Source: JACCTH01 sp035253825
GTDB taxonomy: Bacteria; Actinomycetota; Acidimicrobiia; Spongiisociales; ZC4RG35
Direction of reading: 5' to 3'
Length of the DNA: 64,000 nt
Assembly (NCBI GenBank): GCA_035253825.1
Contig: DATFBM010000012.1
Span: forward strand, 124,001 to 188,000
Shown here: positions 41,505 to 49,636 of the stretch, in pieces
How the letters are laid out: every line of letters starts with the position of its first letter
Position numbering within the stretch: the stretch's first letter is position 1
The notes under the pieces: model-generated
Seen by the model: the letters and a program-made list of their open reading frames with translations, nothing else
Databases searched by the model: none
What the model was told of the DNA's origin: nothing
Made by a program: the position numbers and the translations under genes

Positions 41505-41523
41505 AGCTGTCTCTCTGGTTGAT

Positions 41524-42102
41524 TCATCGGGGCCGGTCGCCTTCGCCGACCAACCCGCGCTTGGTTGCAAAATCCCACAACGCCACCTGGAGCGCCTTTC
41601 TTCCCCGATGGAGCCGGGACATCACGGTACCTATGGGAATGTCGAGGATGTCGGCGATCTCCTTGTAGGAGAATCCTTCCAGATCGGCGAGGAGAACCAC
41701 CATCCGAAAGTTCTCCGGCAAGCTCTCGATCGCCTGCTTGATGTCCTCCTCGACGAGGCCCTCGAGGAGCTGATCCTCGGCCGAGCCCGAGCTCGTGGGC
41801 GACGTCTCTCGTGCCAGGCGGCGAAACAGATAGAGATCTTCAAGCTCGCCGAGATCGGTTTCCTGGGGCCGTCGGGTGTCGCGGCGGTAATTGTTGATGA
41901 AGGTGTTGGTGAGAATGCGGTAGAGCCAGGCCTTGAGATTGGTGCCTTCTTCGAACGTGTTGTAGGCCCGGTAAGCCTTGAGGAAGGTCTCTTGGACGAG
42001 ATCTTCGGCGTCGGCGGGGTTGCGTGTGAGCCGCACCGCCGCCCCGTAGAGCTGGGGGGCGAGGGGCATGGCATCGCGCTCGAAGTTCGCCTGATCCGCC
42101 AT
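41524..42102 (-). CDS. sigR: ECF sigma factor, SigR/RpoE-like
   Basis: The 192-residue ECF sigma factor has region 2 (LTRNPADAEDLVQETFLKAYRA, WLYRILTNTFINNYRR) and region 4 (LPENFRMVVLLADLEGFSYKEIADILDIPIGTVMSRLHRGR). The protein ends close to SigR of Streptomyces and SigH of Mycobacterium and is followed by an RsrA-like gene, so control of the thiol-oxidative stress response is likely. GGGATG at 42130-42135 and GTTG at 42107-42110 upstream resemble a self-promoter, but spacing is imperfect. Confidence 0.85.
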   Translation of the reverse strand: MADQANFERDAMPLAPQLYGAAVRLTRNPADAEDLVQETFLKAYRAYNTFEEGTNLKAWLYRILTNTFINNYRRDTRRPQETDLGELEDLYLFRRLARETSPTSSGSAEDQLLEGLVEEDIKQAIESLPENFRMVVLLADLEGFSYKEIADILDIPIGTVMSRLHRGRKALQVALWDFATKRGLVGEGDRPR

Positions 42103-42141
42103 TCCTCAACGGTAGCGAGAGGCACTGACATCCCAACTGCG

Positions 42142-42243
42142 CGGATTTCTACGTGCCAGCGACGGACAAATCGACACAGAACCGACGACGACCGGGCCCG
42201 AGCGGATTTATAGGTGCCACCGACGGAAAAATCCGCGCAGAAG
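42142..42243. repeat. imperfect direct repeat (two ~42-bp copies, 60-bp pitch) upstream of sigR
   Basis: Copy 1 starts at 42142 and copy 2 at 42202, each beginning GCGGATTT and running about 42 bases; by eye 34 of 42 positions agree. Copy 2 is also an inverted repeat with GCGGATTT (42202-42209) and AAATCCGC (42229-42236) as arms around GGTGCCACC. The pair fills the gap between tRNA-Thr(CGT) and sigR, where the sigR promoter must lie. Confidence 0.65.
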
Positions 42244-42247
42244 GTCG

Positions 42248-42320
42248 AGCCGGAGAGGGGAGTCGAACCCCTGACCTGCTCATTACGAGTGAGCTGCTCT
42301 GCCAACTGAGCTACCCCGGC
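42248..42320 (-). tRNA. tRNA-Thr (anticodon CGT)
   Basis: Read on the minus strand, the cloverleaf has acceptor GCCGGGG/CTCCGGC (one G-T pair), D arm GCTCAGTTGGCAGAGC, anticodon stem GCTCA/TGAGC with loop CTCGTAA (anticodon CGT, reading ACG), and T arm GGGG-TTCGACT-CCCC. No CCA is encoded. It is the second threonine tRNA in the window, and sigR lies downstream in the same direction. Confidence 0.95.
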
Positions 42321-42353
42321 GGTAGCTAAAAGGATAATTCGACCGTCCTCGGT

Positions 42354-43403
42354 TCAGTCAGCGGCCAAGGCCGAGAAGAGCGCCGCCAGCACCGGGACCG
42401 GCCGCAGATTGCCCGCCAGATCGACGATGGCGTCGAGCACCAAATGGGAGGCAGCCACAGCCCGCGCCGGTGAGGATCGAGTGAGCTCGGGAAGCGGGAC
42501 ATCAGTGTTGCGAATCGGCCCCCCTAGCTGCAGCGAGGCCGAGTCGAGATAGAAGGAGGCCAGGATCTCGAGCCCCCCGGCCAGCAAGGACTGGCTCGCC
42601 CGGCGCTTCGCCCGATCGCGCTGATCGGCGGTCGGCTGAGGAGAAGCCACCTCGGTCGCCAGCGGGTCGATTCGGGCCAGCATCTCCTCGGCCATGGTGA
42701 TGGAATCGCCGGGACGGGCGCTGAGCCGGCTCGGGACCGACAGCCATGCTTGGCGCAACTCGGCGATCTGGGGCTGACCGGCGAGCTGAAGGGCCAGACC
42801 AGGTCGACCGCCACTCACCAGAGCCAGAACCCGAGCCTTCTCCTCCTCGATGCCTCGGTCCATCAGGGCCGCGGTCAGATCGTCTTCGGGAACTCTTCCC
42901 ACTCGGACGATGCGGCAACGGCTCGCCACCGTCGGCGGAAAGTCTTCTTCGGACTCCGCCACCAGCAGGAACACCACGGCCGCGCTCGGCTCTTCCAGCG
43001 TCTTCAACAAGGCGTTTGCGGCCTGATCGGTCATCATCCCTGCCTCCTCGATGAGGAAGAGGCGCCGGTCGGACTCCACCGGAGTCAACACCGCCTGGCC
43101 GACCACCCATCGGGCGGTGTCGGCGCCAAGGCTTGTCCGCCCTTCGGGTTCAACCAGCACCAGGTCCGGATGGTTGCCGGTTCCGATTCGCCGGCACGAA
43201 GAGCAGGCCTCGTCGTGTGTCCCGTGCTCTGGACAGAGGAGAAGCCGGGCGAACTCTCGGGCCAACGTTGCCTTGCCAGTGCCGGTTGGGCCGACGAAGA
43301 GGTAGGCGTGGGATGGATTGTGGAGTTCGCTTTCAAGGAACACCAGAACGTCGTCATGGCCGATCAGCGGACCAACATCCGCGGCGCGGGCGAGATCGGT
43401 CAC
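42354..43403 (-). CDS. holB: DNA polymerase III delta' subunit
   Basis: The 349-residue clamp-loader ATPase-like protein has HAYLFVGPTGTGKATLAREFA, a zinc-binding segment (CPEHG...CSSCRRI), a Walker B-like LFLIEEAGMMTDQAANALLKTLEEPS and the sensor region ASRCRIVRV. It helps load the sliding clamp. GTG start overlaps the tmk stop by 4 bases, the common tmk-holB pairing. Confidence 0.93.
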   Translation of the reverse strand: MTDLARAADVGPLIGHDDVLVFLESELHNPSHAYLFVGPTGTGKATLAREFARLLLCPEHGTHDEACSSCRRIGTGNHPDLVLVEPEGRTSLGADTARWVVGQAVLTPVESDRRLFLIEEAGMMTDQAANALLKTLEEPSAAVVFLLVAESEEDFPPTVASRCRIVRVGRVPEDDLTAALMDRGIEEEKARVLALVSGGRPGLALQLAGQPQIAELRQAWLSVPSRLSARPGDSITMAEEMLARIDPLATEVASPQPTADQRDRAKRRASQSLLAGGLEILASFYLDSASLQLGGPIRNTDVPLPELTRSSPARAVAASHLVLDAIVDLAGNLRPVPVLAALFSALAAD

Positions 43404-44011
43404 GTGCCGGAGCGCTTGGCTTCGATGAGGTCGACGATCTCTTTGGCCACCGCTTCAGGATCGTCACCCGCAGGGACAATTGTCACCCGGTCCGGTTCGG
43501 CCGCTTCGAGCTGCCGATAAGCGTCGGCAACTCTTAGCTGGAATTGGTCATGCTCCCGGCCGATCCGATCCGGAACCTCCTGGCGTAAGCGACCGACTTC
43601 GGGGTCAACCCCAAGCACGACGACCAGTTCGGGAACGAGCCCACCCACGGCGAGGAGATTCGCACCGAGAACGTCCGAGTATGCAAGGCCCCGGCCCCCA
43701 GCCTGATAGGCGAGCGAGGAGTATAGAGAACGGTCGGAGATGACAATCTCGCCCCGCTCCAACGCCGGACGTACGACTTCGCTCACCAGCTGGGCCCGTT
43801 GGGCGGCGAAGAGCATCGCCTCTGCCCACGGAGTCATATCGACGGAGTGAAGGACCAGGAGCCGGATAGCGTCGCCGAGCTCGGTGCCACCCGGCTCTCT
43901 CACCAGAGTCACTCGCTCGCCCCGTTTCTCGAGCATCTCCTGGAGGAGGGCGGAGACCGTGGTCTTCCCCGCTCCTTCTCCCCCTTCGAGAGCGAGGTAG
44001 AAACCCGTCAT
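43400..44011 (-). CDS. tmk: thymidylate kinase
   Basis: The 203-residue kinase has the P-loop LEGGEGAGKTT near residue 8, the DR motif ISDRSLYSSLAYQ and the LID-like end region. It converts dTMP to dTDP. It starts in an ATGA overlap with the MFS gene and ends overlapping holB. Confidence 0.95.
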   Translation of the reverse strand: MTGFYLALEGGEGAGKTTVSALLQEMLEKRGERVTLVREPGGTELGDAIRLLVLHSVDMTPWAEAMLFAAQRAQLVSEVVRPALERGEIVISDRSLYSSLAYQAGGRGLAYSDVLGANLLAVGGLVPELVVVLGVDPEVGRLRQEVPDRIGREHDQFQLRVADAYRQLEAAEPDRVTIVPAGDDPEAVAKEIVDLIEAKRSGT

Positions 44012-45426
44012 TGCCCTGCCTGATCGTCGCGGCGGAACCGCGCACCGCTGCGATCGCCTCGCATCCAGGTGATGGCATCACTGGCTTCGGCGAGAGTCGT
44101 GAGCTGCTCGTGATTGAGATGAGCCCGAAGCTCCTCCCGAGAAGCCCAGAGCACCGCAATACCGACCACCGTCACGACGGCACCCCCCAGGACGATGACA
44201 GCTCGAATCCCCTCGTTGAGCTCGCCCGCCAGAACACCATCCAGAGCCGCGGCACCGACTCCTGCCAGGGCGAAGGAGATCAGGAGGGCTACGCGAGCAA
44301 AAGCGAACATTGCCGCGAAGGTACGGCCCCGGAGGGAATCGTCAACCGTGGCGTGGAGTTGGGTGAAGCCGGTGACGTAGGCGACTCCGGTTCCGACGCC
44401 GGTAAAGAAGGTCCACCCCGCGGCAATCGAGACGGTGTTGGCAAACCCGGTGAAGACGATCGCAATGCCGGTACCGAGCAGCGCCAGTGAGAACAACAGC
44501 TGGCGACGGGTGTTCATCGTCCCAAGGATGGTCACGCCGAGCATCCCCAGCCCGACCCCCACCCCCAACGAGGTGGCGATCAGGCCGTAGCCCGAGTCCG
44601 AGGCTCGCAGCACCTGGCGGGCAAACGGCTGACCGATAACAAATAGCGCCCCTCCTCCGAACAGTCCGGCCGCCATGCCCAAGATCATCCTCCGAATCGG
44701 ACCGCTGCGAGTGACGAAACGAAAGCCGTCGACCAGGTCGCGCCAGGGAGCCCGGAAGTCGGTGCGGGTTCGAGCCTTTCGGTCCCGGGGGACTCTGACC
44801 TCGGGAACATCCGTAAAAAGGACGATCACCGCCGAGGCCAGGAACGTAACGGCATCGAAAACGAAGGCTGCTCCGATGGAGGGCCCGAAGCTTCCAAACT
44901 CGGGCAGCCTCGATCCGATCTCGCTCAAACCGGCAAAGAGCGCCGACCCGATGGGTGCGGTTCCATAGTTCGAGAGCAGCGAGAGTCCGTTGGCCGTCAG
45001 CAGGTGCCGCTCCGGAATCAGGTTCGGGACCACCGCCTCGCGGGCGGGCTGGCGCACCATCGACAGGAGCTCGGTGATAAACGTAAGGACGAATAGCTGC
45101 CGGAAGTTGTCGACGAACAGAAACCCGCCGGCCAGGACAGCCCTTCCCAGGTCGCTCACCAGCATGGTCGCCTTCCGGCTCCAGCGATCGGCCAGAACCC
45201 CGCCCACAAAGCCCAGTACCAGCGCCGGGAGAATTCTTCCGACCAGGGGAACAAGGATGCCGAGGCTGGCGCCCCTTCCTCCGCCGGAGATCCTGGCAGC
45301 GAGGGCAAAGCTGGCGAAGAGCGTCACCCAGTCGCCCAGAGATGAGATCGCCTGCGACCACCAGATACGGGCGAAAGGGCCCCTTCTGATCAAATCTCGG
45401 CCACGCAGTTCAGAAATGGTGTCCAT
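44008..45426 (-). CDS. MFS transporter (MFS_3/enterobactin exporter-like)
   Basis: The 472-residue protein has about 12 transmembrane helices and begins GPFARIWWSQAISSLGDWVTLFA, typical of the MFS_3-type exporters. GGVLADRWSRKATMLVSD is the loop 2-3 motif. The ~50-residue C-terminal tail is soluble and basic. The substrate is unknown. ATG at 45426 is preferred over an upstream GTG that would overlap topA. It precedes tmk with a 4-base overlap. Confidence 0.85.
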   Translation of the reverse strand: MDTISELRGRDLIRRGPFARIWWSQAISSLGDWVTLFASFALAARISGGGRGASLGILVPLVGRILPALVLGFVGGVLADRWSRKATMLVSDLGRAVLAGGFLFVDNFRQLFVLTFITELLSMVRQPAREAVVPNLIPERHLLTANGLSLLSNYGTAPIGSALFAGLSEIGSRLPEFGSFGPSIGAAFVFDAVTFLASAVIVLFTDVPEVRVPRDRKARTRTDFRAPWRDLVDGFRFVTRSGPIRRMILGMAAGLFGGGALFVIGQPFARQVLRASDSGYGLIATSLGVGVGLGMLGVTILGTMNTRRQLLFSLALLGTGIAIVFTGFANTVSIAAGWTFFTGVGTGVAYVTGFTQLHATVDDSLRGRTFAAMFAFARVALLISFALAGVGAAALDGVLAGELNEGIRAVIVLGGAVVTVVGIAVLWASREELRAHLNHEQLTTLAEASDAITWMRGDRSGARFRRDDQAGQ

Positions 45427-45446
45427 GTGCCGCAGAGCTAGAGCTT

Positions 45447-45470
45447 GACAGTTGACGCCAGACGGTAGAC
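45447..45470. repeat. heptanucleotide-periodic GAC island C
   Basis: GAC begins at 45447, 45454, 45461 and 45468, four exact steps of 7 bases, with AGAC in the last two units and TGAC in the first two. It lies in the 70-base gap between the divergent MFS and topA genes. It is short, but has the same period and core as the islands at 2591 and 38328. Confidence 0.5.
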
Positions 45471-45496
45471 AGTGAAAAAAGGGAACCGGCCACGCA

Positions 45497-48184
45497 ATGA
45501 AGCTTGTAATCGTCGAATCACCAGCCAAAGCCAGGACCATCGCCCGCTATCTGGGCGATGACGTGGCGGTAGAAGCATCGATGGGCCACATCCGCGATCT
45601 GGCTGCCAAAAAGGACTTGCCGGCCGAGCACCAAGACAAGTACTGGGCTCAGTTCGGTGTCGACACCGAATCCGGATTCGTCCCCTATTACGTGATCCAC
45701 CCGGCCAAGAAGGCTCAGGTCAAAAAGCTTCGGGATGCTCTCAAGAAGGCCGACGAGCTCTATCTCGCCACCGATGAGGACCGCGAGGGGGAGTCAATCG
45801 CCTGGCACTTGACGGAAGTGCTGAAGCCCAAGAACGCGCCCAGGCGAATGGTCTTCCACGAGATCACTGAGGGCGCGATCCGGGCCGCGTTCGAAAACCC
45901 GCGAGCCATCGATCAGCAGCTGGTGGACGCCCAAGAGGCCCGTCGAATTCTCGACAAACTCTACGGATACGAAGTTTCCCCGGTCCTCTGGAGGCGGGTG
46001 AGAACCGGGCTCTCGGCCGGACGAGTCCAGAGCGTGGCTGTAAGAATGATTGTCGAGCGGGAACGAGAGCGAATGAGCTTCGTCTCGGGCAGTTATTGGG
46101 ACCTGCTCGGGATCTTCGCCACCGATGCGGAGCAGATCCACTTCCCGGCGACTCTGGTCGCCATCGACGGGGTTCGAGTCGCTAACGGCTCCGACTTTGC
46201 ATCCAACGGCCAGCTGCAGAGCGATGGGGTGGTCCTGGTCGACGAGGCGGTGGCCCGCTCCCTGGCAACCGAATTGGAGGGGGCAGATTTTGCAGTTCGC
46301 TCAGTGGAGTCAAAGCCCTACCGGCGCAGTCCATACCCCCCCTTTCGCACGTCCACCCTGCAACAGGAGGCACAGCGCAAGCTGCGCTTCTCGGCTTCCC
46401 GCACGATGCGGATCGCCCAGCGCCTTTACGAGGCGGGCTACATCACCTACATGCGCACCGATTCGACGGCGCTATCCGAGTCGGCGGTGGCCGCCGCCCG
46501 CTCCCAGATCGGATCATTGTTCGGGGCCGAATACCTGCCGGCCAAGCCCCGCACATACACCAACAAGGTGAAGAACGCCCAGGAGGCGCACGAAGCCATC
46601 CGGCCAGCCGGCGATCGATTCCGGACTCCTGCCCAGGTGGAACGGGAGGTGAGCGAGGACGAAGCGCGGGTCTACGAGCTCATCTGGAAACGGACCGTGG
46701 CCTCACAGATGAAAGACGCCCTCGGAGAATCCATGGCGGTACGGCTCGGAGCAGTGAGCAGCGCCGGGAGGGATGGCGAATTCGCCGCCAGCGGGCGCAC
46801 AATCACCTTCCCCGGATTCCTGCGAGCGTATGTCGAAGGATCAGATGATCCCGAAGCCGCCCTCGACGATCAGGAAACCCCGCTGCCTCGACTGGAAGAG
46901 GGCGAGCCCCTGACAGTCGTCGACCTCGAAGCTACTGGCCACAGCACCAAGCCTCCCGCTCGCTTCACCGAGGCGTCGTTGGTTCGTCAGTTAGAGGAAA
47001 TGGGAGTGGGCCGGCCATCGACGTATGCCTCGATTCTCGAGACGATCCAGGAGCGTGGGTACATCTGGAAGCGGGGACAATCCCTTATCCCGACCTTCAC
47101 CGCCTTGGCGGTGGTGACGTTGCTGGAACAGAACTTCGAAGACCTCGTCGATTACGCCTTCACCGCCCGGATGGAGGACGACCTCGACCGAATCGCCGAG
47201 GGAGAGGAGGAAACCGCCCCTTGGCTTTCTCGCTTCTACCTCGGACCGGAGGGATTGCGCCAGCAGGTGGTGGACCGTTTGGAGAGCATCGACGCCCGCG
47301 AAGTCAACTCGATACCTCTCGGGTCCGACGACCAAGGCCGGGAGATCGTTGTCCGGGTGGGTCGATATGGCCCTTACATCCAGCGGCTCGACGACCGGGC
47401 CTCGATCCCCGACAACCTTCCGCCGGACGAGCTCACCATTGAGAAGGCGATCGAGTTGCTCGAGGAGCAACCCTCCGGCGAGAAAATATTGGGAACAGAT
47501 CCCGAGAGCGGTCTCACGGTCATCGTCAAGAGCGGTCGTTTTGGGCCCTATGTGCAGCTGGGCGAGGGAACGAGCAAGGACAAACCGAAGACGGCGTCGC
47601 TGTTTCAAAGCATGAGCCTCGACTCCATCTCGCTCGAGGAAGCCCTGCAACTTCTCACCCTCCCCCGCCTGGTGGGGATCGATCCTGAAACCGGTGAGGA
47701 GGTGATGGCTCTCAACGGCCGTTACGGACCCTTCCTTAGTCGGGGAGGGGAGAATCGGTCCCTCCAAAACGAAGAGCAGCTGTTCACGGTGGACCTCCCC
47801 GAGGCGCTCGCGCTGTTCTCCCAGCCTCCGACCCGGCGACGGCGCGGTCCCCAAGGTGGCGCCTCCGGACGCGAAATCGGCGTGACTGCCGACGGCAAGA
47901 CCATCTCGGTGCGGAGGGGTCGCTACGGCCCGTACGTCACCGATGGGGAGGTCAACGCCTCGCTGAGAGCGGGCGACGATGAGGAGAAGGTTGACCTGGC
48001 AAGGGCCGTTGAGCTCCTCGCTGCCCGCCGGGATCGTCTGGCCTCCGAGGATGGGTCCCCTTCCCGAAAGAGCGGAGAAAAGAAATCAGCCAAAAAAGCG
48101 GCGCCGACCAAGAAGCGCGGAGCCAAGAAAAGCACCAGCAAGGCGGTCAGGGCTTCCAAGAAGAAGACGGAGAAGAAGACCTGA
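45497..48184 (+). CDS. topA: DNA topoisomerase I
   Basis: The 895-residue type IA enzyme has an N-terminal Toprim domain (KLVIVESPAKARTIARYLG, DEDREGESIAWHL) and active-site Tyr318 in TYMRTDSTALS. The C-terminal region has four GRYGPY-type repeats (VRVGRYGPYIQ, VKSGRFGPYVQ, LNGRYGPFLS, VRRGRYGPYVT) instead of zinc fingers, and a tail of ~35 residues rich in Lys, as known in actinobacterial TopA. It relaxes negative supercoils. The stop shares one base with the next small gene. Confidence 0.96.
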   Translation: MKLVIVESPAKARTIARYLGDDVAVEASMGHIRDLAAKKDLPAEHQDKYWAQFGVDTESGFVPYYVIHPAKKAQVKKLRDALKKADELYLATDEDREGESIAWHLTEVLKPKNAPRRMVFHEITEGAIRAAFENPRAIDQQLVDAQEARRILDKLYGYEVSPVLWRRVRTGLSAGRVQSVAVRMIVERERERMSFVSGSYWDLLGIFATDAEQIHFPATLVAIDGVRVANGSDFASNGQLQSDGVVLVDEAVARSLATELEGADFAVRSVESKPYRRSPYPPFRTSTLQQEAQRKLRFSASRTMRIAQRLYEAGYITYMRTDSTALSESAVAAARSQIGSLFGAEYLPAKPRTYTNKVKNAQEAHEAIRPAGDRFRTPAQVEREVSEDEARVYELIWKRTVASQMKDALGESMAVRLGAVSSAGRDGEFAASGRTITFPGFLRAYVEGSDDPEAALDDQETPLPRLEEGEPLTVVDLEATGHSTKPPARFTEASLVRQLEEMGVGRPSTYASILETIQERGYIWKRGQSLIPTFTALAVVTLLEQNFEDLVDYAFTARMEDDLDRIAEGEEETAPWLSRFYLGPEGLRQQVVDRLESIDAREVNSIPLGSDDQGREIVVRVGRYGPYIQRLDDRASIPDNLPPDELTIEKAIELLEEQPSGEKILGTDPESGLTVIVKSGRFGPYVQLGEGTSKDKPKTASLFQSMSLDSISLEEALQLLTLPRLVGIDPETGEEVMALNGRYGPFLSRGGENRSLQNEEQLFTVDLPEALALFSQPPTRRRRGPQGGASGREIGVTADGKTISVRRGRYGPYVTDGEVNASLRAGDDEEKVDLARAVELLAARRDRLASEDGSPSRKSGEKKSAKKAAPTKKRGAKKSTSKAVRASKKKTEKKT

Positions 48185-48366
48185 TGTTCGGGCCCCTCAA
48201 CGGCGTTCGCACCACACTGGTGGCGGGAGCGGTGGTGGCATCGATAGTGGCCCTGATCCTCGGCTACCCGATTGTGGCATTGGTCTTGGGGGTGGGGATC
48301 GCCGCCCACATCGGCCTCTGGATTTGGCTCTACCAAAAACGGCCTCAGGGTCCGCCCTCAAATTAG
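48184..48366 (+). CDS. 60-residue membrane microprotein coupled to topA
   Basis: The start ATG overlaps the topA stop (TGATG), a strong sign of translational coupling. The product has two hydrophobic stretches (TTLVAGAVVASIVALILGYPI and ALVLGVGIAAHIGLWIWLY) and a polar end, suggesting a helical hairpin in the membrane. I do not recognise a family. The last 9 bases overlap the convergent ispD. Confidence 0.65.
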   Translation: MFGPLNGVRTTLVAGAVVASIVALILGYPIVALVLGVGIAAHIGLWIWLYQKRPQGPPSN

Positions 48367-49038
48367 CCACCGCCCTTCTCTCCACGATTCGGCGAGCTGG
48401 CACGCTCGATCGAGATCGCCCGGATAGGTCACCTTGATGTTGCGCCGGTCGCCGGGCACCGCTGCGATCTGGAGGTCGCCGTGGCGCATGACTGTCTCCG
48501 CCGTATCAGGTGGCACCCCCGTGGACCGCCGAAAGGCTCGCAACAATTCTCCACCCCTGAAGACCTGAGGAGTCTGAGCTCTGCGGACCCCATGTTGCAA
48601 AGGTGACAAGGCACCACTTTTGAGGCGGTAGAGAGGGCCCGCATTCAGAGTTGGGACCGCTCCCCCGTGGGCAGCAGCCGCCCTCACACATGCTTGCCAG
48701 AGATCGATGGTTAGAAACGGCCGCGCTCCGTCGTGGATGCCGATGAACGCGTCGCCCCCAACCTCTTCAAGGGCAGCTTCGATTCCCTGTCGTTCGCTGG
48801 CGTAGCGAGTCGGTCCTCCGTGGACCAACCGTGGTCGGTTCGGGAACTCGTCTGCCAAGGCGGATGCCAGTTGTTCATCCTGCGGGCGGGTCACGACCAA
48901 GATCCTCGTGGTTTCGTGGAAGAGGGCGGCCGCCCGCAATGGGTACCAGAGGAGGGGCCTACCGTTCACATCCGCATAGACCTTGTTGCTGTCGGAACTG
49001 CCGGCACGAGCACCGCTTCCACCGGCGAGAACAACCAA
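48358..49038 (-). CDS. ispD: 2-C-methyl-D-erythritol 4-phosphate cytidylyltransferase
   Basis: The 226-residue protein has the nucleotide-binding start VVLAGGSGARAGSSDSNKVYADVNGRP, the GIHDGARPFL motif, RRAQTPQVF and the closing VPGDRRNIKVTYPGDL. It activates methylerythritol phosphate with CTP in the MEP pathway. TTG start at 49038, just after the methyltransferase stop. It is separated from ispF by 33 kb, whereas the two are adjacent in Mycobacterium. Confidence 0.9.
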   Translation of the reverse strand: MVVLAGGSGARAGSSDSNKVYADVNGRPLLWYPLRAAALFHETTRILVVTRPQDEQLASALADEFPNRPRLVHGGPTRYASERQGIEAALEEVGGDAFIGIHDGARPFLTIDLWQACVRAAAAHGGAVPTLNAGPLYRLKSGALSPLQHGVRRAQTPQVFRGGELLRAFRRSTGVPPDTAETVMRHGDLQIAAVPGDRRNIKVTYPGDLDRACQLAESWREGRWLI

Positions 49039-49042
49039 AGCG

Positions 49043-49636
49043 TTAACCGGCCGCTCCTGGCTTCTCGGACAGGGTGGCGTATTCGGGAGAGGGCCAAAGA
49101 CGACGTTGCGATCGAAGCGGAGTCAGACCCATTCCCCAAAGCAAGTTCTCCACCCGGCCGGGATTGAGCTTGTGGACGTGGACTTGACGAGCCTTGAGGG
49201 GGGTGCCATGAAGGATCACTGCCGTTGGAACTGCAAACAAACCCCGCACCGGCTCGGCTGGATAGATCAGCAACACTTTGCCGCCGGGACGCACCACTCG
49301 CGCCATCTCTCCCATTGCCGCTTTGACATCAGGGATATGTTCAATGGCGTGGAACGAGACGATGGCATCGAAGTATCCATCTTCGTAGTTGAGCGAGGTC
49401 GCCGACATGGTCTTGACCTGTGGCACCATCGCCACCTCTGCCGCGTTGGGGTTGAGATCGATGCCCTCAGCATCGACACCTACCGATCGCAAAGCATTGA
49501 CCAGGTGCCCCCTACCGCATCCGACGTCGAGGATTCGATCACCGGGCTTTGGTTTGACCCAATCGCGGATGATCTCGAAGTTGCGCGGGTTCCAGCGATT
49601 GATCAGCGCATAGCGACGCGAGTCATAACGCGTCAT
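49043..49636 (-). CDS. class I SAM-dependent methyltransferase
   Basis: The 197-residue protein has the Rossmann motif I DRILDVGCGRGHLVNAL, post-I EGIDLNPNA, motif II ATSLNYEDGYFDAIVSFHAIEHI and motif III RVVRPGGKVLLIYP, as in UbiE/type-11 methyltransferases. The substrate is unknown. ATG at 49636 overlaps the upstream phosphatase gene by 4 bases, so the run LCP-phosphatase-methyltransferase-ispD is probably one operon. Confidence 0.85.
   Translation of the reverse strand: MTRYDSRRYALINRWNPRNFEIIRDWVKPKPGDRILDVGCGRGHLVNALRSVGVDAEGIDLNPNAAEVAMVPQVKTMSATSLNYEDGYFDAIVSFHAIEHIPDVKAAMGEMARVVRPGGKVLLIYPAEPVRGLFAVPTAVILHGTPLKARQVHVHKLNPGRVENLLWGMGLTPLRSQRRLWPSPEYATLSEKPGAAG

Noticed and set aside
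42107..42135. SigR autoregulatory promoter upstream of the sigR-like gene
   Set aside because: GGGATG and GTTG are present, but the -35 differs from GGGAAT and the spacing is 19 bases; too weak to list as a feature.
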